Assembly (NCBI GenBank): GCA_051294375.1
Contig: CM119268.1
Location: 10,237,607 to 10,301,606 of the forward strand
Direction: 5' to 3'
Source: Paraspadella gotoi
Lineage: Eukaryota > Chaetognatha
DNA: 64,000 nt
The notes beneath the pieces are model-generated. The model was given only the letters and a program-made list of their open reading frames with translations, had not been told where the DNA came from and did not search any database. Below, in pieces: positions 37,132 to 49,430 of the stretch (the stretch's first letter is position 1; every line of letters starts with the position of its first letter). The translations under genes and the position numbers were made by a program.

Positions 37132-37206
37132 AAAAGAAAGAAGAGAAAGAAAAAAGATAGAAAGAAAGAAAGAAGAAAGAAAGAAAGAAGGAAAGAAAGA
37201 AAAGGA

Positions 37207-37238
<32 letters not shown>

Positions 37239-37239
37239 A
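37054..37239. repeat. (GAAA)n microsatellite
   Basis: About 190 bp of GAAA units with occasional GA or AAGA interruptions. Confidence 0.9.
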
Positions 37240-37566
37240 ATAGACGCGGGGGAAAAGAAAAGGTAGTGAAGCGAAAAAAAAGGCGGAGAGAAAAGAGTCG
37301 AGATGTCTAATCAGTCTTTTTTGGGTGAGGCGGTCTTTCGAAAACTTACCAAAAACGTTTCCTCTTATAAATCGGTAATATAATTACACTCAATATAAAA
37401 GGCCAAAAGTAAGAAGAAACTCCTGAACCGATTTTTTTTTAATTCTTCAATTTAGCCTGCAAAATTCAGGGTTCACATCGTGTCGTTTGGCCTTAACTTT
37501 TTTAGGTCCGACTCCGATGCAAATATCTCTCGCAAGTCGAAATTTTTTAATTTCTCTTATTTTTTT

Positions 37567-37596
37567 AGTTGCGCCGCGAGTACTCGCGGAGCAACT
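37567..37596. repeat. 30-bp near-perfect palindrome
   Basis: AGTTGCGCCGCGAGT is followed directly by ACTCGCGGAGCAACT, its reverse complement apart from one position, with no loop. A related GTTGCGGCGCAAC lies at 37829-37841, and a (GGTC)n-like tract at 37613-37636. These may be internal parts of a small DNA transposon; termini are not identified. Confidence 0.7.
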
Positions 37597-37599
37597 CTC

Positions 37600-39145
37600 T
37601 AAATCACTTTTCGGTCGGTCGGTCTGTCGGTCGGTATGTCTGTCCATTGGTCTGTCCCACTAACATTAAAAATACAAATAATTAGCCTACAGTTAGTTGT
37701 TCATTTGTTAAGACAGGAAAAAACCTCAAATCTAAGTGACTACTCGCGCCGCCTTCAGGAAATCCTAAAACTATCAGGAATAAAAAACGGAATGTGATCA
37801 AAGGGAAATACACGTGAAGATAAAGTCGTTGCGGCGCAACGCATTGGAATTACCGTTCTTGTTTCTCAAAGTCAAAGCCTAATTTCAACGGGGTCATCGA
37901 CCGTTGCTTAAAAAAAAAAAGAATTTCATCTCTCCATTTTCTGCAGTTGGTGTTCAAAAGGGAAAAAAAAATTCAATTATGCTTCCGACTGTTTCTTCTG
38001 CTCAGACTTTTCTCTCTTCCTCGTTTTCTCCTCTTTTTCTTTCCGTATGCATCTTTTTTCTCTCTCTCTTCATTTTCCGTCTTCCTTTCAACTTTCTTCT
38101 CTTTTTCTTCCCATTATTCCATCTGTTTTTTGTCTCCAACAGTGACAGTAATTGTTCCTAATCTTAGCTGCCTTAAACTTAAACTAAACATATTGGCGGC
38201 TCACCCTCGCAGTTCCTAGTTGGAATGAGAAGAATGAGGGATCGAATCCCAAATACGTCCGTTTCTTTTTCTTTTCTTTTCTTTTCTTTTCTATTCACAC
38301 ACATTCCGTTTACTATAGTTTATTTTCTTTCTTCCCCTTGCCTTTATTCTTTTGGTTTCGTTGGTCACCCCCCCCCCGTCCTTTCTTTCCTTCTCCTCCT
38401 GGTCTTACTTTTCTTTCTTCCAGTCAGCTCCTCTCTTTTTGCTAATATTATTTCTTTCTTTCCCATTCGTCTTTTCTTCTTCTTGTCACTAAAAGCTTCT
38501 ATTTTGAATAAAGTTAACCGGATAATTGTTTTCAAATTTCTGTTTTAATCAAAACACCAATTTTTTTTATTGTGTCGTTGTAAGACATTAACATATTTTA
38601 GCTATCTCTTTTTCTTTTCAAAATTCGTTTTTAAAAAAAAAATTGTGCGATTCAATGACCCAAATAAATTAGTTACGACACGAACAGAGAGCTCAATAAA
38701 GAGCGTATAGAAATATCTGAACATTTGAGACCGTCAAACATAAACATAGAAACATCGGAACGAAAGTTTACCTACCTTTAAAATCCCATCTTACACTTGA
38801 AGGCATCAACCAAGAAGTACACACTACACAGTCTCAAGGCTGACGACTGTCGGCGATGCAAATAAAGCCAGAAACAAAGAAAATCCTTGAATTAGTGAAA
38901 AAGTTCCTGTCTATTGATCATCGAAATGCTTCTTTTGATCTTCCGTAAAAATTCTCTTTACACTTGAACTTTCAATTCGCTCCCAATCGAATCAGCGAGC
39001 GGAAATTAACGGAACATTGTCCTCAATTATGTAATGTCGAATGAATAAGCGATATTGCTTGGAGAAAACAATGAAGATAAAAGCATTCCTCTAGCGCAAA
39101 ACTGTTTACGACCTCTTTCTGTTTCTCTTTGCCACGTTCGTCTCG

Positions 39146-39186
<41 letters not shown>

Positions 39187-39375
39187 CTCTCATCCTATCT
39201 CTCGACTCCTCTCTCTCTCTCTCTCTCTTCTCTTCTCTGTATATATATTCCATTTCTAGGCCTAGGCAGACCCCAGTTCTTTCGCAATCTTCTATTGGTG
39301 GGCTGTAGATCCAGAAGAGGGAAAAACTAATATAAAGTAAATCAAAGGCAAAGAGAGGGAAAACGTGCGCGCAGG

Positions 39376-39380
<5 letters not shown>
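37600..39380. other. intronic DNA without a gene
   Basis: Pyrimidine-rich stretches (37990-38120, 38255-38490) alternate with AT-rich sequence, with a short (CTTTT)n near 38260-38295. No coding features found. Confidence 0.45.

Positions 39381-39381
<1 letters not shown>

Positions 39382-39464
<83 letters not shown>
39382..39464. repeat. (GA)n microsatellite, about 40 units
   Basis: A long pure GA run. A (GAC)n tract (39559-39600) lies just after it. Confidence 0.95.
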
Positions 39465-39470
<6 letters not shown>

Positions 39471-39891
39471 AGAGAGAGAGTGAGAGTGCTTAACCTGACC
39501 TCATCCATTGTACCGACGACGCCCTGGGTCGTCCCGAGGAAGGAAGACTCATCACTTGCGACGACGACGACGACGACGACGACGATAATAACGACGACGA
39601 CTGTTGTGGCCTTGTCTCCTCGTCTTTATGTCGCTCTCACTCTCTCTTTTATCGCTTCCATCGTCGCTCCCTCTGTCCGACTCAAATGGAACCAATAATC
39701 GTCCATGATGCACCAGCAGAAAAATGTCTCGCTTCCTCGCTGAGAGACCGTGAGAGGCCGTGAGGCTGTGAGACGCGGTGAACCGAATCGAGTTTGTACT
39801 GAAGAGAAACTAAGTGAAGGAAATAAGTGAGTGTTTGAGTCTGGATTTTCTCGAAGTTACGTTTAGATATAGGATTAATAGATATTATATA

Positions 39892-40090
39892 TATGAAATT
39901 GGTAGCACCTATAGAAAAATTATCCATTCATTTAATAAATAAGCTATCTTGCCTTTGACTTTGGACAGGCTTTGGTGGTTTAAGGACACAAGATAATGCC
40001 ATAGTAGTTCCCTGCAAGCTTTCAATCATGACTCTCTCACAGTCTCGTTTATTCATTCCCAGATTCTCTGGCGTCTCTATCAAAGAATTC
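39892..40090. repeat. dispersed repeat, copy 2
   Basis: Same family as 2959-3150 with about 80 percent visual similarity. A third fragment with only the first ~15 bases (TATGAAATTGGTACA) lies at 41246-41260. An SSR-rich intron surrounds it. Confidence 0.75.
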
Positions 40091-40786
40091 AAATAAATAT
40101 ATATTATATATTAATGTAATATCAAAAGTCGTAAAGCAGTTATTTAGTTAATTGTAAAACTTATATTTTTAAGTTATTGTGTGAGGTCTTGAAATAAAAA
40201 TTAGTGCTGATATTTCACTTTCTAAATGGAGGGAAGAGCGAGTCGAAATCCCGGGAAAAGAGAAAGAAAAAAAAATCGCGCTTCTCTAACAGGAGGCCGA
40301 AATGGATTTTCTATTCACTGCTCGGGAGAAAAAATGGAAGGAAAAAGAAAGACAAAAAGACAAAATAAAAAAAATGGAATAAAAAAAATGTAAAAAAGAC
40401 AAAAAAAAACAACAGAAACAACACCAAACCAAAAAAAAACAAACAAAAAAACCAGAAAACACCTGAAGACAGAAACCCGAAAAGAACAAAATAACAAATG
40501 GACAGTTTTAATTAGTTTTATTCTCCTTAAAAAAAAACATAATAATGTCTACTATGAGGAAAAAAAATTGATGTTTTCGACTGACCAGAATCGACTATTT
40601 TTAGCCCCAAAACCGAAAAGAAGGGAAAAAAAGCAACATGAAAAGGAAACAACTACGATGGAGAAAAAAACAAAAAATTTCCGGCTCCGGTTTTCTTGTT
40701 TACTTTGGCTTCTTATCCTAATTAAGTGGCAGCAATGTCGGGGAAAGAAGAAACCCTTTTTTGGGTGGAGAGTGGGAGTTGAAAGA

Positions 40787-40841
<55 letters not shown>

Positions 40842-41728
40842 GTTTTTTTAGAGGTTTCTCGCCACATCGAGAACCTTAACACGCGTAACTCGATTGGCCT
40901 GGGTGGTCGTTTTAGCGGTTGGCGTCGAAGTTGTGGTCGTAGCCGTGGTTGGCCTTTTGGTTGAGGCTCAAAGCGAAGAAAGATAAAATTGAGTGGGAGA
41001 GTAAGGTAGGTTGGTTATTTGGTTTATTTATTGATTAAACGTTTGCATAATTAATAAATAAGATAAAAAAGAAAGGGAATTAGTATTAAGTCCCACGGGT
41101 CGCTACGATTTTCTCAGAAATTCAAAAAACATAAAATGAGTCATCGATCAGGTTCGATTCCATCACTCGATTCCATATTTTTTTTTACCCGAAACTTAAT
41201 CGCTTTTATCTATCTTATATCCATTTTTTTTAAAGATGAATATATTATGAAATTGGTACAAATTATATACAAATTATATATATTATATAATAATATATAC
41301 TGGGTTCGTCGATACTACTAGTATTACTAGGGAGGGTATTTTTTATATCAATATTTGTTTCGATTTATCTTCGTATTAACAATTTTAAATATATATATAC
41401 GTATATTACCAAAGCTTATATTCTTTTCCCTTATTTTAATCAAAACTTTCTTAAAATATACGTTCGTCCGCAATACATTTAAAATTTTCCCCAAGTTTTA
41501 TTCTTCCTTCTTTTTCAAGCCACGATTATTAGTTCACTCTCCGTTCTTCCATTTTTTTCTTTTTAAATTCAAACCCCATTTCTTAAATTTCCTCTTATTT
41601 TCAGCTCCTTCTTTCCTTTCCCTTTTTTTTATTTGGCCGACTTCTTCCCTGCAGCCGGCAAATTAACTAACTTCCCTGAGCTTACAGCCTTCTCCCCCTA
41701 ACTAACTTCCCTGAGCTTACAGCCTTCT
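40091..41728. other. intronic DNA without a gene
   Basis: It includes an A-rich stretch (40370-40460), (GA)n at 40789-40839, and a 35-bp direct repeat CTAACTTCCCTGAGCTTACA near 41667 and 41702. No gene evidence. Confidence 0.45.
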
Positions 41729-41940
41729 TCCCCCTTCCCCCCCCTCGCCCCCCCTCCTTTTCCAACTCTGTCTCATCTTCCTTTCTTTTTTTCAATGAGT
41801 CACATTATTCTGGTCACGTGAGACATAAACCGGCGGAGACGACGACGAAGACGACGACCACGATGACGATATGAGAAAAAAAAAACGGGAGAGAAGTTAT
41901 CTGAAGAAAAAGTTTTATGTATATCTTATTGAGGGGTAGA

Positions 41941-42031
<91 letters not shown>

Positions 42032-42277
42032 GAGAGAGAGCATGAGGNNNNNNNNNNNNNNNNNNNNNNNNNTTACCCCCCCCTCCGCCCCCTCCTTTTC
42101 CAACTCTGTCTCATCTCTCCTTTCTTTTTTTCAATGAGTCACATTATTCTGGTCACGTGAGACATAAACCGGCGGAGACGACGACGAAGAGACGACCACG
42201 ATGACGATATGAGAAAAAAAAAACGGGAGAGAAGTTATCTGAAGAAAAAGTTTTATGTATATCTTATTGAGAGAGAT

Positions 42278-42356
<79 letters not shown>
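41729..42356. repeat. ~300 bp sequence duplicated across a 25-N gap
   Basis: 41729-42047 and 42073-42356 are the same sequence (CTCCTTTTCCAACTCTGTCT, GGTCACGTGAGACATAAACC and a terminal GA array) on both sides of 25 Ns at 42048-42072. Almost certainly one locus represented twice because the GA array was not resolved. Confidence 0.85.
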
Positions 42357-42358
<2 letters not shown>

Positions 42359-43074
42359 AGAAAAAAAAGGAGAGAAAAGAAAGGTGGATGAGGAGAAGAA
42401 AAGATTTGGCGCAACCGTCATACATTAATAATCTGGAACTGAAAAATGCGCGAGAGAGGCGGAAAAAAAAAAAGAGATACTTGATATTTTAGTGACGAAT
42501 GAGAAAGTGATGAAGTCAGATCAATAAACGTGAACTCGGTCACAGGCAATTTGAATTTTCCAAATCTTCCAATCTTCCACCTGCTTCTTCGTCGCCTCAC
42601 TCCGCTCTCGCAAAGGCAGGACGACAGTCGGCCAGGCGCCTACGTGGGTTTACCTTCTGAGTTGCATTCCACATTTTCTTGCTGAGGATTTTTCCTCTTT
42701 TCCAACTGCAATCCAAACGTTCTTGCCACTTCTTCAACCCTTTCTTCGTTTTTCCCAGTTTACTTTTCACTCACAACCCAATCGTTTGCCTAACATCCCA
42801 TTCATCTTGGTCCCTGCTAATCCCACTTTACTTTAACCTTTCCTTATCCTCCATTACTCCCACCTTCCTCCACTGCTTACCTTCCAAACTCCTCCACCTT
42901 CTTTCCACCTTCTTTTCCCTCCATTTCTCCACCTTTCTCCACTTTCCGCTCATCCCCAACCCCATATCCCTCGTCAATGGGCGACGCCAGCGGTTTTCCT
43001 TGGGCCCCTCAATTCAATCACGGGATTTGCAGAACCATTTCTTGAACGCGCCGCGAGAAAAATCATACTCTCTT

Positions 43075-43153
<79 letters not shown>

Positions 43154-43853
43154 TTCTCTCTCTCTCCTTCTTCCCTCATTTCCTCCTCTTTGATTTCTCA
43201 TCTCGGCTCTCTAATTGCCAGAGAGAGGCTTGCTGGCGCCGAGGCTTCCGCATGCCAGTTTAGAATAGTCGTCATCATTTTTGCTGTGGATCGTGTCGTC
43301 CCCACTCTTGTACTCGTGTGACCAGAGGGAAATTTACAATTAGACGCCTAGAATTTAAAATCAAAAAAGTCAAAAATTGGAAAAAAAGCAAATGAAAAAG
43401 CGGGATGTAACGGATCGACGATTCATCGTTTGCCCTCAGGTCGCCTGGATTTCTTTCCATCGAGAACAGCAAACGTCCACTAAAAAAAACACAAAAAAAA
43501 AAAACAGAAAAAAAGACCGACTGAATCAAGGCATAATTGCACATTTCATTTTTTTACTCAAACGTTTTAAAATGCTTAAGAAAAAAAAAAACTGCACTCG
43601 AAAATGAAACAGAACGCCAGAGAAAACTTAAAGTTTTTTTAAAGGTCTTTCGAGTCCTTGTTTTTCCGGCATCAGTTTTAATATTCGTTTCTCGGAAGAA
43701 ATTCTTGTTCTCCTTCCATAATTATTGACTCTTGTCTTTTTGTCTGAACGGAAACAAAGGAAAACAAACCAGAAAGTGAATAAGGGAGCCGAAAATTAAA
43801 AGTGCAAACAAAAGGGGAAACGGAAAAAGGGAAGAATAAATTCTCAGAGAGAG
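42354..43853. repeat. 1.5 kb tandem block, copy 1
   Basis: It matches 43866-45268 throughout, including a (CT)n array (43076-43152) and GAGAACAGCAAACG-type strings. This copy has fuller homopolymers and fewer missing bases. No CDS is conserved between the two copies, since indels break every frame. Confidence 0.8.
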
Positions 43854-43865
43854 AGAGAGAGAGAG

Positions 43866-44568
43866 GAAGGAGAAAAAAAAGGAGAGAAAAGAAAGGTGGG
43901 ATGAGGAGAAGAAAAGATTTGCGACAACCGTCATACATTAATAATCTGGACTGAAAATGCGCGAGAGGCGGAAAAAATAAAAGAGATACTTGAATATTTT
44001 AGTGACGAATGAGAAAGTGATGAAGTCAGATCAATAAACGTGAACTCGTCACAGGCATTTGAATTTTCCAAATCTTCCAATCTTCCACCTGCTTCTTCGT
44101 CGCCTCATCCGCTCTCGCAAAGGCAGGCGACAGTCGGCCAGGCGGCCTACGTGGGTTTACCTTCTGAGTTGCATTCCACATTTTCTTGCTGAGGATTTTT
44201 CCTCTTTTCCAACTGCAATCCAACGGTTCTTGCCACTTCTTCAACCCTTTCTCGTTTTTCTTCCAGTTTACTTTTCACTCACAACCCAATCGTTGCCTAA
44301 CATCCCATTCATCTTGTCCCTGCTAATCCCACTTTACTTTAACCTTTCCTTATCCTCCATCTACTCCCACCTTCCTCCACTGCTTACCTTCCAACTCCTC
44401 CACCTTCTTTCCACCTTCTTTCCTCCATTTCTCCACCTTTCTCCCACTTTCCGCTCATCCCCCAACCCCCATATCCCTCGTCAATGGGGCGACGCCAGCG
44501 GTTTTCCTTGGGCCCTCAATTCAATCACGGGATTTGCAGAACCATTTCTGAACCGCGCGAGAAAAATC

Positions 44569-44633
<65 letters not shown>

Positions 44634-45268
44634 CCCTCATTTCCTCCCTTTGATTCTCATCTCGGCCTCTAATTGCAGAGAGAAGGCTGCTGCGCCGAGG
44701 CTTCCGATGCCAGTTAGAATGTCGTCATCATTTTTGCTGTGGATCGTGTCGTCCCCATCTTGTACTCGTGTGACAGAGGGAAATTTACAATTAGCGTAGA
44801 ATTTAAATCAAAAAGTCAAGAATTGGGAAAAAAAAGCAAATGAAAAAGCGGATGTAAGGATCGACGTCGTTTGCTCAGGTCCCTGGATTTCTTTCCATCG
44901 AGAACAGCAAATGCCACTAAAAAAAAACAAAAACAAAAAAACAGAAAAAAAACCGACTGGAATCAGGCATAATTGCACAATTTCATTTTTTTATCAAACG
45001 TTTTAAATCTTGAAGAAAAAAAAATGACTCGAAAATGAAACAGACGCCAGAAAACTTAAAGTTTTTTTAAAGTTCTTTCGAGTCTTTGTTTTTCCGGCTC
45101 AGTTTTTAATATTCGTTTCTCGGAGAAATTCTTTCTCCTTCCCAAAATATTGACTCTTGTCTTTTGTTTGAAGGGAAACAAAGGAAAACAAACAGAAAGT
45201 GAAAAGGAGCGAAAATTAAAGTGAAAACAAAAGGGAAACGGAAAAAGGGGAAGATAGAAATTCTCACT
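43866..45268. repeat. 1.4 kb tandem block, copy 2
   Basis: Same content and order as 42354-43853 but about 100 bp shorter, with single-base deletions throughout. Probably a read-level duplicate of copy 1 rather than a biological tandem repeat. Confidence 0.8.
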
Positions 45269-46256
45269 GAAAATCAAATTGAACTAATGCAAAATTAAAT
45301 TCGTTACTCAGGTCCGAGGAGTTAATTAAGGTTTTTCAAAAATGAGGCTTGATTAACCCAAATTCTCGCGAATAGAAAGAGTGCGGAAATATCTTCCATC
45401 AATATATTCAAATGTTATTACTTTTAAATGAAATATGAACGTATAAAAATATATATCGTTTATATATCTTGAATACAAGTTTACAAAGGCCAAGGCTTCC
45501 TTCTTTAACATTTTCACATTCTCGTCTGGCGGTAAAACCCCACAACTCGGACGACCTCGCACCGAGAAACGGGGTCAGCTGTTATGCGCCTCGCAGCCTC
45601 GCCGCCCCGCCTCCTCGCCGCCTCGCCGCCTCGCCGCCTCGTGGCGAAGAAACGCGTAAAATCAGGAAGGAATTGAATAAAAAGAAATGAATTTGGTGAA
45701 TAGAATTGCGGCGCTCGAAGTGAGCGAATCACGGCCGATTGAAACCGAAGTGAGGGGAAGGCGGGATGGGGGTTGGGGGGGAGGGGGGGAAGTGGGCTGG
45801 GGGAGAGGGTGGAAAAGAAATCCGAACTCGAGAAGAGAAAAAAAAGGTTGCGGCGCCAGATGAGTCGAGCTTTTCTCGAACCAGAGAGAGAATCAGCTCA
45901 TTCTTCTTTTTTTCCCTCTTCTTTTCTTTATCTCTTTGTTTTAATTTTTCTAGTTTCTTTTTCTTCATTTTAATCTCTATTCACTTCATGTTCATTAATT
46001 TTTTTTTATCCCAGTCTTGCTTTCCTTTTCGGTTCCTTCAATGTATTTACACGTTCCTCATATTCACTAATATTTTTAATGTCGTCATGATTCCCAGTTT
46101 TGTTCCGATTTTTACACCTTCCTTTTTTTTACATTCGTTGTTTCTCTCGACTCCCTCATATCTTTTTTATTTCCCCTTTTCCATCTTCAACTTCTCTTTT
46201 TCTTTTTATATCCGTTTCTCTTCCCACATGCCGGGTTTTTTATCTCTCTATCTCTG

Positions 46257-46324
<68 letters not shown>

Positions 46325-47238
46325 ACTCCATCTCCTTGCCTCTCTCAGGGGTTAATCTCATCAAAGTGTAGCGGGTCGGTCGGAAAGACTCGCTCCATTT
46401 TCGCTCGGAGACTAAAATTCCAAGGACTTGAGATTCATTGTATCCTCGAGAATCTCTAAAAGATTGAATTAACTACAAGACAATAAGAATATATTTAATG
46501 TTTTAAAATTATAGTTAATAATCTTGTTATCAACATCTCTTTAATTGATAAAGTTTCACCAAAACTTTCTACTNNNNNNNNNNNNNNNNNNNNNNNNNNN
46601 NNNNNNNNNNNNNNNNNNNNNNNNNNNNNNNNNNNNNNNNNNNNNNNNNNNNNNNNNNNNNNNNNNNNNNNNNNNNNNNNNNNNNNNNNNNNNNNNNNNN
46701 NNNNNNNNNNNNNNNNNNNNNNNNNNNNNNNNNNNNNNNNNNNNNNNNNNNNCCCAAATTCTTCTTTACACAATACAATACACAATGGTACACGTTCAAT
46801 AAATTATATTAAATTATATTATTTTAAATTGTATGATAAAAATTAAAAGAAACAAAAATTCATCGAGATCCATTCGAAAGTTTTTGGCTAACGACCAATG
46901 GGGTTTTTCCATCCAACAATTCTCTCGATAGGAAAAGAACTTGTTTTTTCATTTGTTCTCCCATAAGTTAAGAGTCAAAACCTGGTTTCCAATTAGTGCG
47001 TCAATTACATAGATGGCGCCACAAAATGGCAACATGAGGAGAGAGGACGAGTCTCCTCGTAACTTACCTCGCGGGCTTTTGTTTTGTCTTTTGTTTCTTT
47101 TGCTGTTGTTTTTTTTTCGAAAAACAACGATAACAATCTCTCTTTTCCCTTCCTCTCCAAAGATGCCCCAAGGGCTTCTGTCGCGGATGCGTCGTTGGCT
47201 CCCGCAACAGCAAAGATGTTTGCGGCGGCGAAGATGAG
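45269..47238. other. intronic DNA with a 179-N gap
   Basis: It holds repeated GCCGCCTC units near 45600-45645, a G-rich stretch at 45735-45815, a (CT)n array at 46262-46321 and Ns at 46574-46752. No gene. Confidence 0.5.
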
Positions 47239-47257
47239 GTTGGTTGGTTGGTTGGTT

Positions 47258-47352
<95 letters not shown>
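47239..47352 (+). repeat. (GGTT)n then (TTTC)n microsatellite
   Basis: Four to five GGTT units lead into about 23 perfect TTTC units, 0.5 kb downstream of eag exon 1 in the direction of transcription. Confidence 0.95.
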
Positions 47353-47353
<1 letters not shown>

Positions 47354-47665
47354 TTTTATTTCTTTCTTTCAATTGCCATTCTCCTGTCTAGCTATCCTTT
47401 TTCTTTTCTTATATCTCGGGCCGGAATGATCTTTCTTTTTCTCTCTCTCACTCTCTCTTTCTTTTCCCTCATATGTTTTTATATGTTTTTCCTCTTTATA
47501 GCTTTAGACTGAATCTCCCTCGATTCTTTCCTCCAGCCTTTTCCCTCGTCGAGACTTTAATTTTCAGTTTGTTTATTCATTGTTATTGCAGTTGGTGGAG
47601 TTTGAGGTAAGAGCTGGAAGAGATTCTGCTGGCAAGAAATCGTTGAAGATTTGCCAACTTCCAGT

Positions 47666-47891
47666 NNNNNNNNNNNNNNNNNNNNNNNNNNNNNNNNNNN
47701 NNNNNNNNNNNNNNNNNNNNNNNNNNNNNNNNNNNNNNNNNNNNNNNNNNNNNNNNNNNNNNNNNNNNNNNNNNNNNNNNNNNNNNNNNNNNNNNNNNNN
47801 NNNNNNNNNNNNNNNNNNNNNNNNNNNNNNNNNNNNNNNNNNNNNNNNNNNNNNNNNNNNNNNNNNNNNNNNNNNNNNNNNNNNNNNNNNN
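47666..47891. other. 226-N gap directly after the eag exon 1 donor
   Basis: Unknown sequence starts immediately after GTGAG of the donor, so intronic positions beyond +5 cannot be checked. Confidence 0.95.
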
Positions 47892-47896
47892 CTCAC

Positions 47897-47975
47897 GCTG
47901 CCCCGAAGATCGACGAATGATGTTCTCCAAAAACGTGTTTTGCGGAGCCACCAGGCCCCGGCGAGATCCGGGCAT
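47897..47975 (-). CDS. eag: EAG-type potassium channel, coding exon 1 (PAS-cap)
   Basis: This exon encodes the first 26 residues plus one base of a KCNH-family voltage-gated K+ channel subunit. The reading [20 protein letters not shown] followed by RRSSGQ matches the PAS-cap of Drosophila Eag and vertebrate KCNH1/5. ELK and ERG proteins begin differently (APQNTFLDTI in place of [10 protein letters not shown]). In the family the PAS-cap contacts the CNBD and slows deactivation at the inner face of the plasma membrane. The start is chosen because MPG aligns with Drosophila Eag, A is at -3, and an in-frame TAA lies upstream (48048-48050) with no ATG between. The donor GTGAG follows at 47896-47892 and leaves phase 1, the phase and position I recall for the human KCNH2 exon 1 boundary. 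A 226-N gap begins immediately after the donor. An out-of-frame ATG 17 bases upstream could act as a short uORF. Recognition as EAG rather than ERG/ELK is strong. Confidence 0.92.
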
Positions 47976-48050
47976 CTTCCTTTCTTCGCATTCAACTTTG
48001 TTTGTTTGTAAACAAACCGACGACGCGTTCCTCAATCCTTTATTTATTTA
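47976..48050 (-). other. eag: eag 5' untranslated sequence upstream of the start codon
   Basis: On the minus strand an in-frame TAA stop (48050-48048) precedes the eag ATG with no in-frame ATG between them, so translation should begin at 47975. The segment contains an out-of-frame ATG whose frame overlaps the eag start and would run into the intron. The transcription start is not identified. Confidence 0.55.
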
Positions 48051-49430
48051 TTAATGTTTATTTATTTGTTTATTTGTTTAGGATTAAATTTTCTTATTTT
48101 TTTTTTATTTTTTAGTTAATATTTTTCGTCGTTTTCATTTTTTTTTTTTATGCTTTTAACGCGCGGAAGAAAAAAATTTGTCGGAAAATAAAGGATTCAG
48201 ATCAAATCCGTTGACCAAAATTTTTTTTTCTCTTCGAGAAACAATATCTGTTCGTTTCCGTTGACGCGGTGGTCGTAGTTGTCGTCTTTGTCGTTATCGT
48301 TATCGTTTTTGTCATCGTCGTCGTTGGTCGCTCATTTCGAGATCCGTCGATAGAAAGCACATTTTTTGTCGCGAGGTGGAGCTCAAAAGTGCGTTAATAA
48401 ACCATAAAAACGGCAAGGCATTAGTAAAACTAAAGGCGAAGCTTTTCTTGTTTTTAAAATAGATTATTGCCGCAACTATTTTTTTTTTTTAATGGTGGAG
48501 TTCTTTTTTTAATTATTGCTCTTTTGGTTTCAAAACCCAATTTTCTGATACTAATAAATCGATTTCGTCAAATGAGACCATATTTACTTTTCATTGTTTC
48601 CCTTCCAGAAAAATGAGTAAGAAAAATTCGGACGCCAGAAATGAAATTTTGTGTAATTCGCTCTTTGCATGAGTGACTTGTACTGACAGTGTAATTTAAG
48701 GGTTTTTTTTTTTGCTTTTGTTTTTTTTTTATATTTTAAATTAATTCTTTCGATCCGATGAATTTGTCGTTTTTGCTTCTCTTTTTCGTCGTTAACCTTT
48801 TTGTTTCAAATTTTCGTTAGTAGCTCTTTTGTTTATGGAAAATGAACTCAGCGCCCTTCCCTTCATCAATCGATTGACAGGTGATATCTCTCTTTTTTTT
48901 TAGGTACTTTAAAAAGAAGAAGGATTTAAACAATTAAAAATATGGGGGTTGAGATTATATTCTTTGGGGTTTTTTTTTGTGTTTGGGCTAACGTATTTAA
49001 AAAAAAAAGAATTTTTCGTTAAATAATGTTCTAATATTTAACCATTTTTTATCACTTACTGCTGTTCTTTATCGATTTTTTGTTATTCTTCGGGAGTTCT
49101 TTTTTAAATTTTTTTATGAAATGAAGAAAAAAGAAATTGTGTCCGTTGAGAATTTTCCAGATTTATTTTTATTTACATTTTTATGTATTAAGCTAAAATG
49201 TTTTGGGTCTCATTCATTGACGCAACGGTGGGTGGGGGGAATTTCAATGATTGGGCAGGGAAATATTTGACGATGAGAGTGAACAGCAACATTGACGGGT
49301 AACATAAGCTGGAGGGTGGAGATTCATTGCAGGATTCGACGTCTTCTTACAAAACTCATTTTTAAAAAAATTCCCAAAAAAAATTCAAAAAAACATCCAA
49401 AGAGGCTGGGGAAGTAAAAAAAAAAAGTGT
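48051..49430. other. upstream region of eag
   Basis: AT-rich, with a GTC/GTT-rich tract (about 48260-48340) and several poly(T) runs. No recognisable promoter element or gene here. Confidence 0.45.

Noticed and set aside
41136-41170. Perfect tRNA B box GGTTCGATTCC
   Set aside because: No A box at the right distance and no acceptor or anticodon stem around it.
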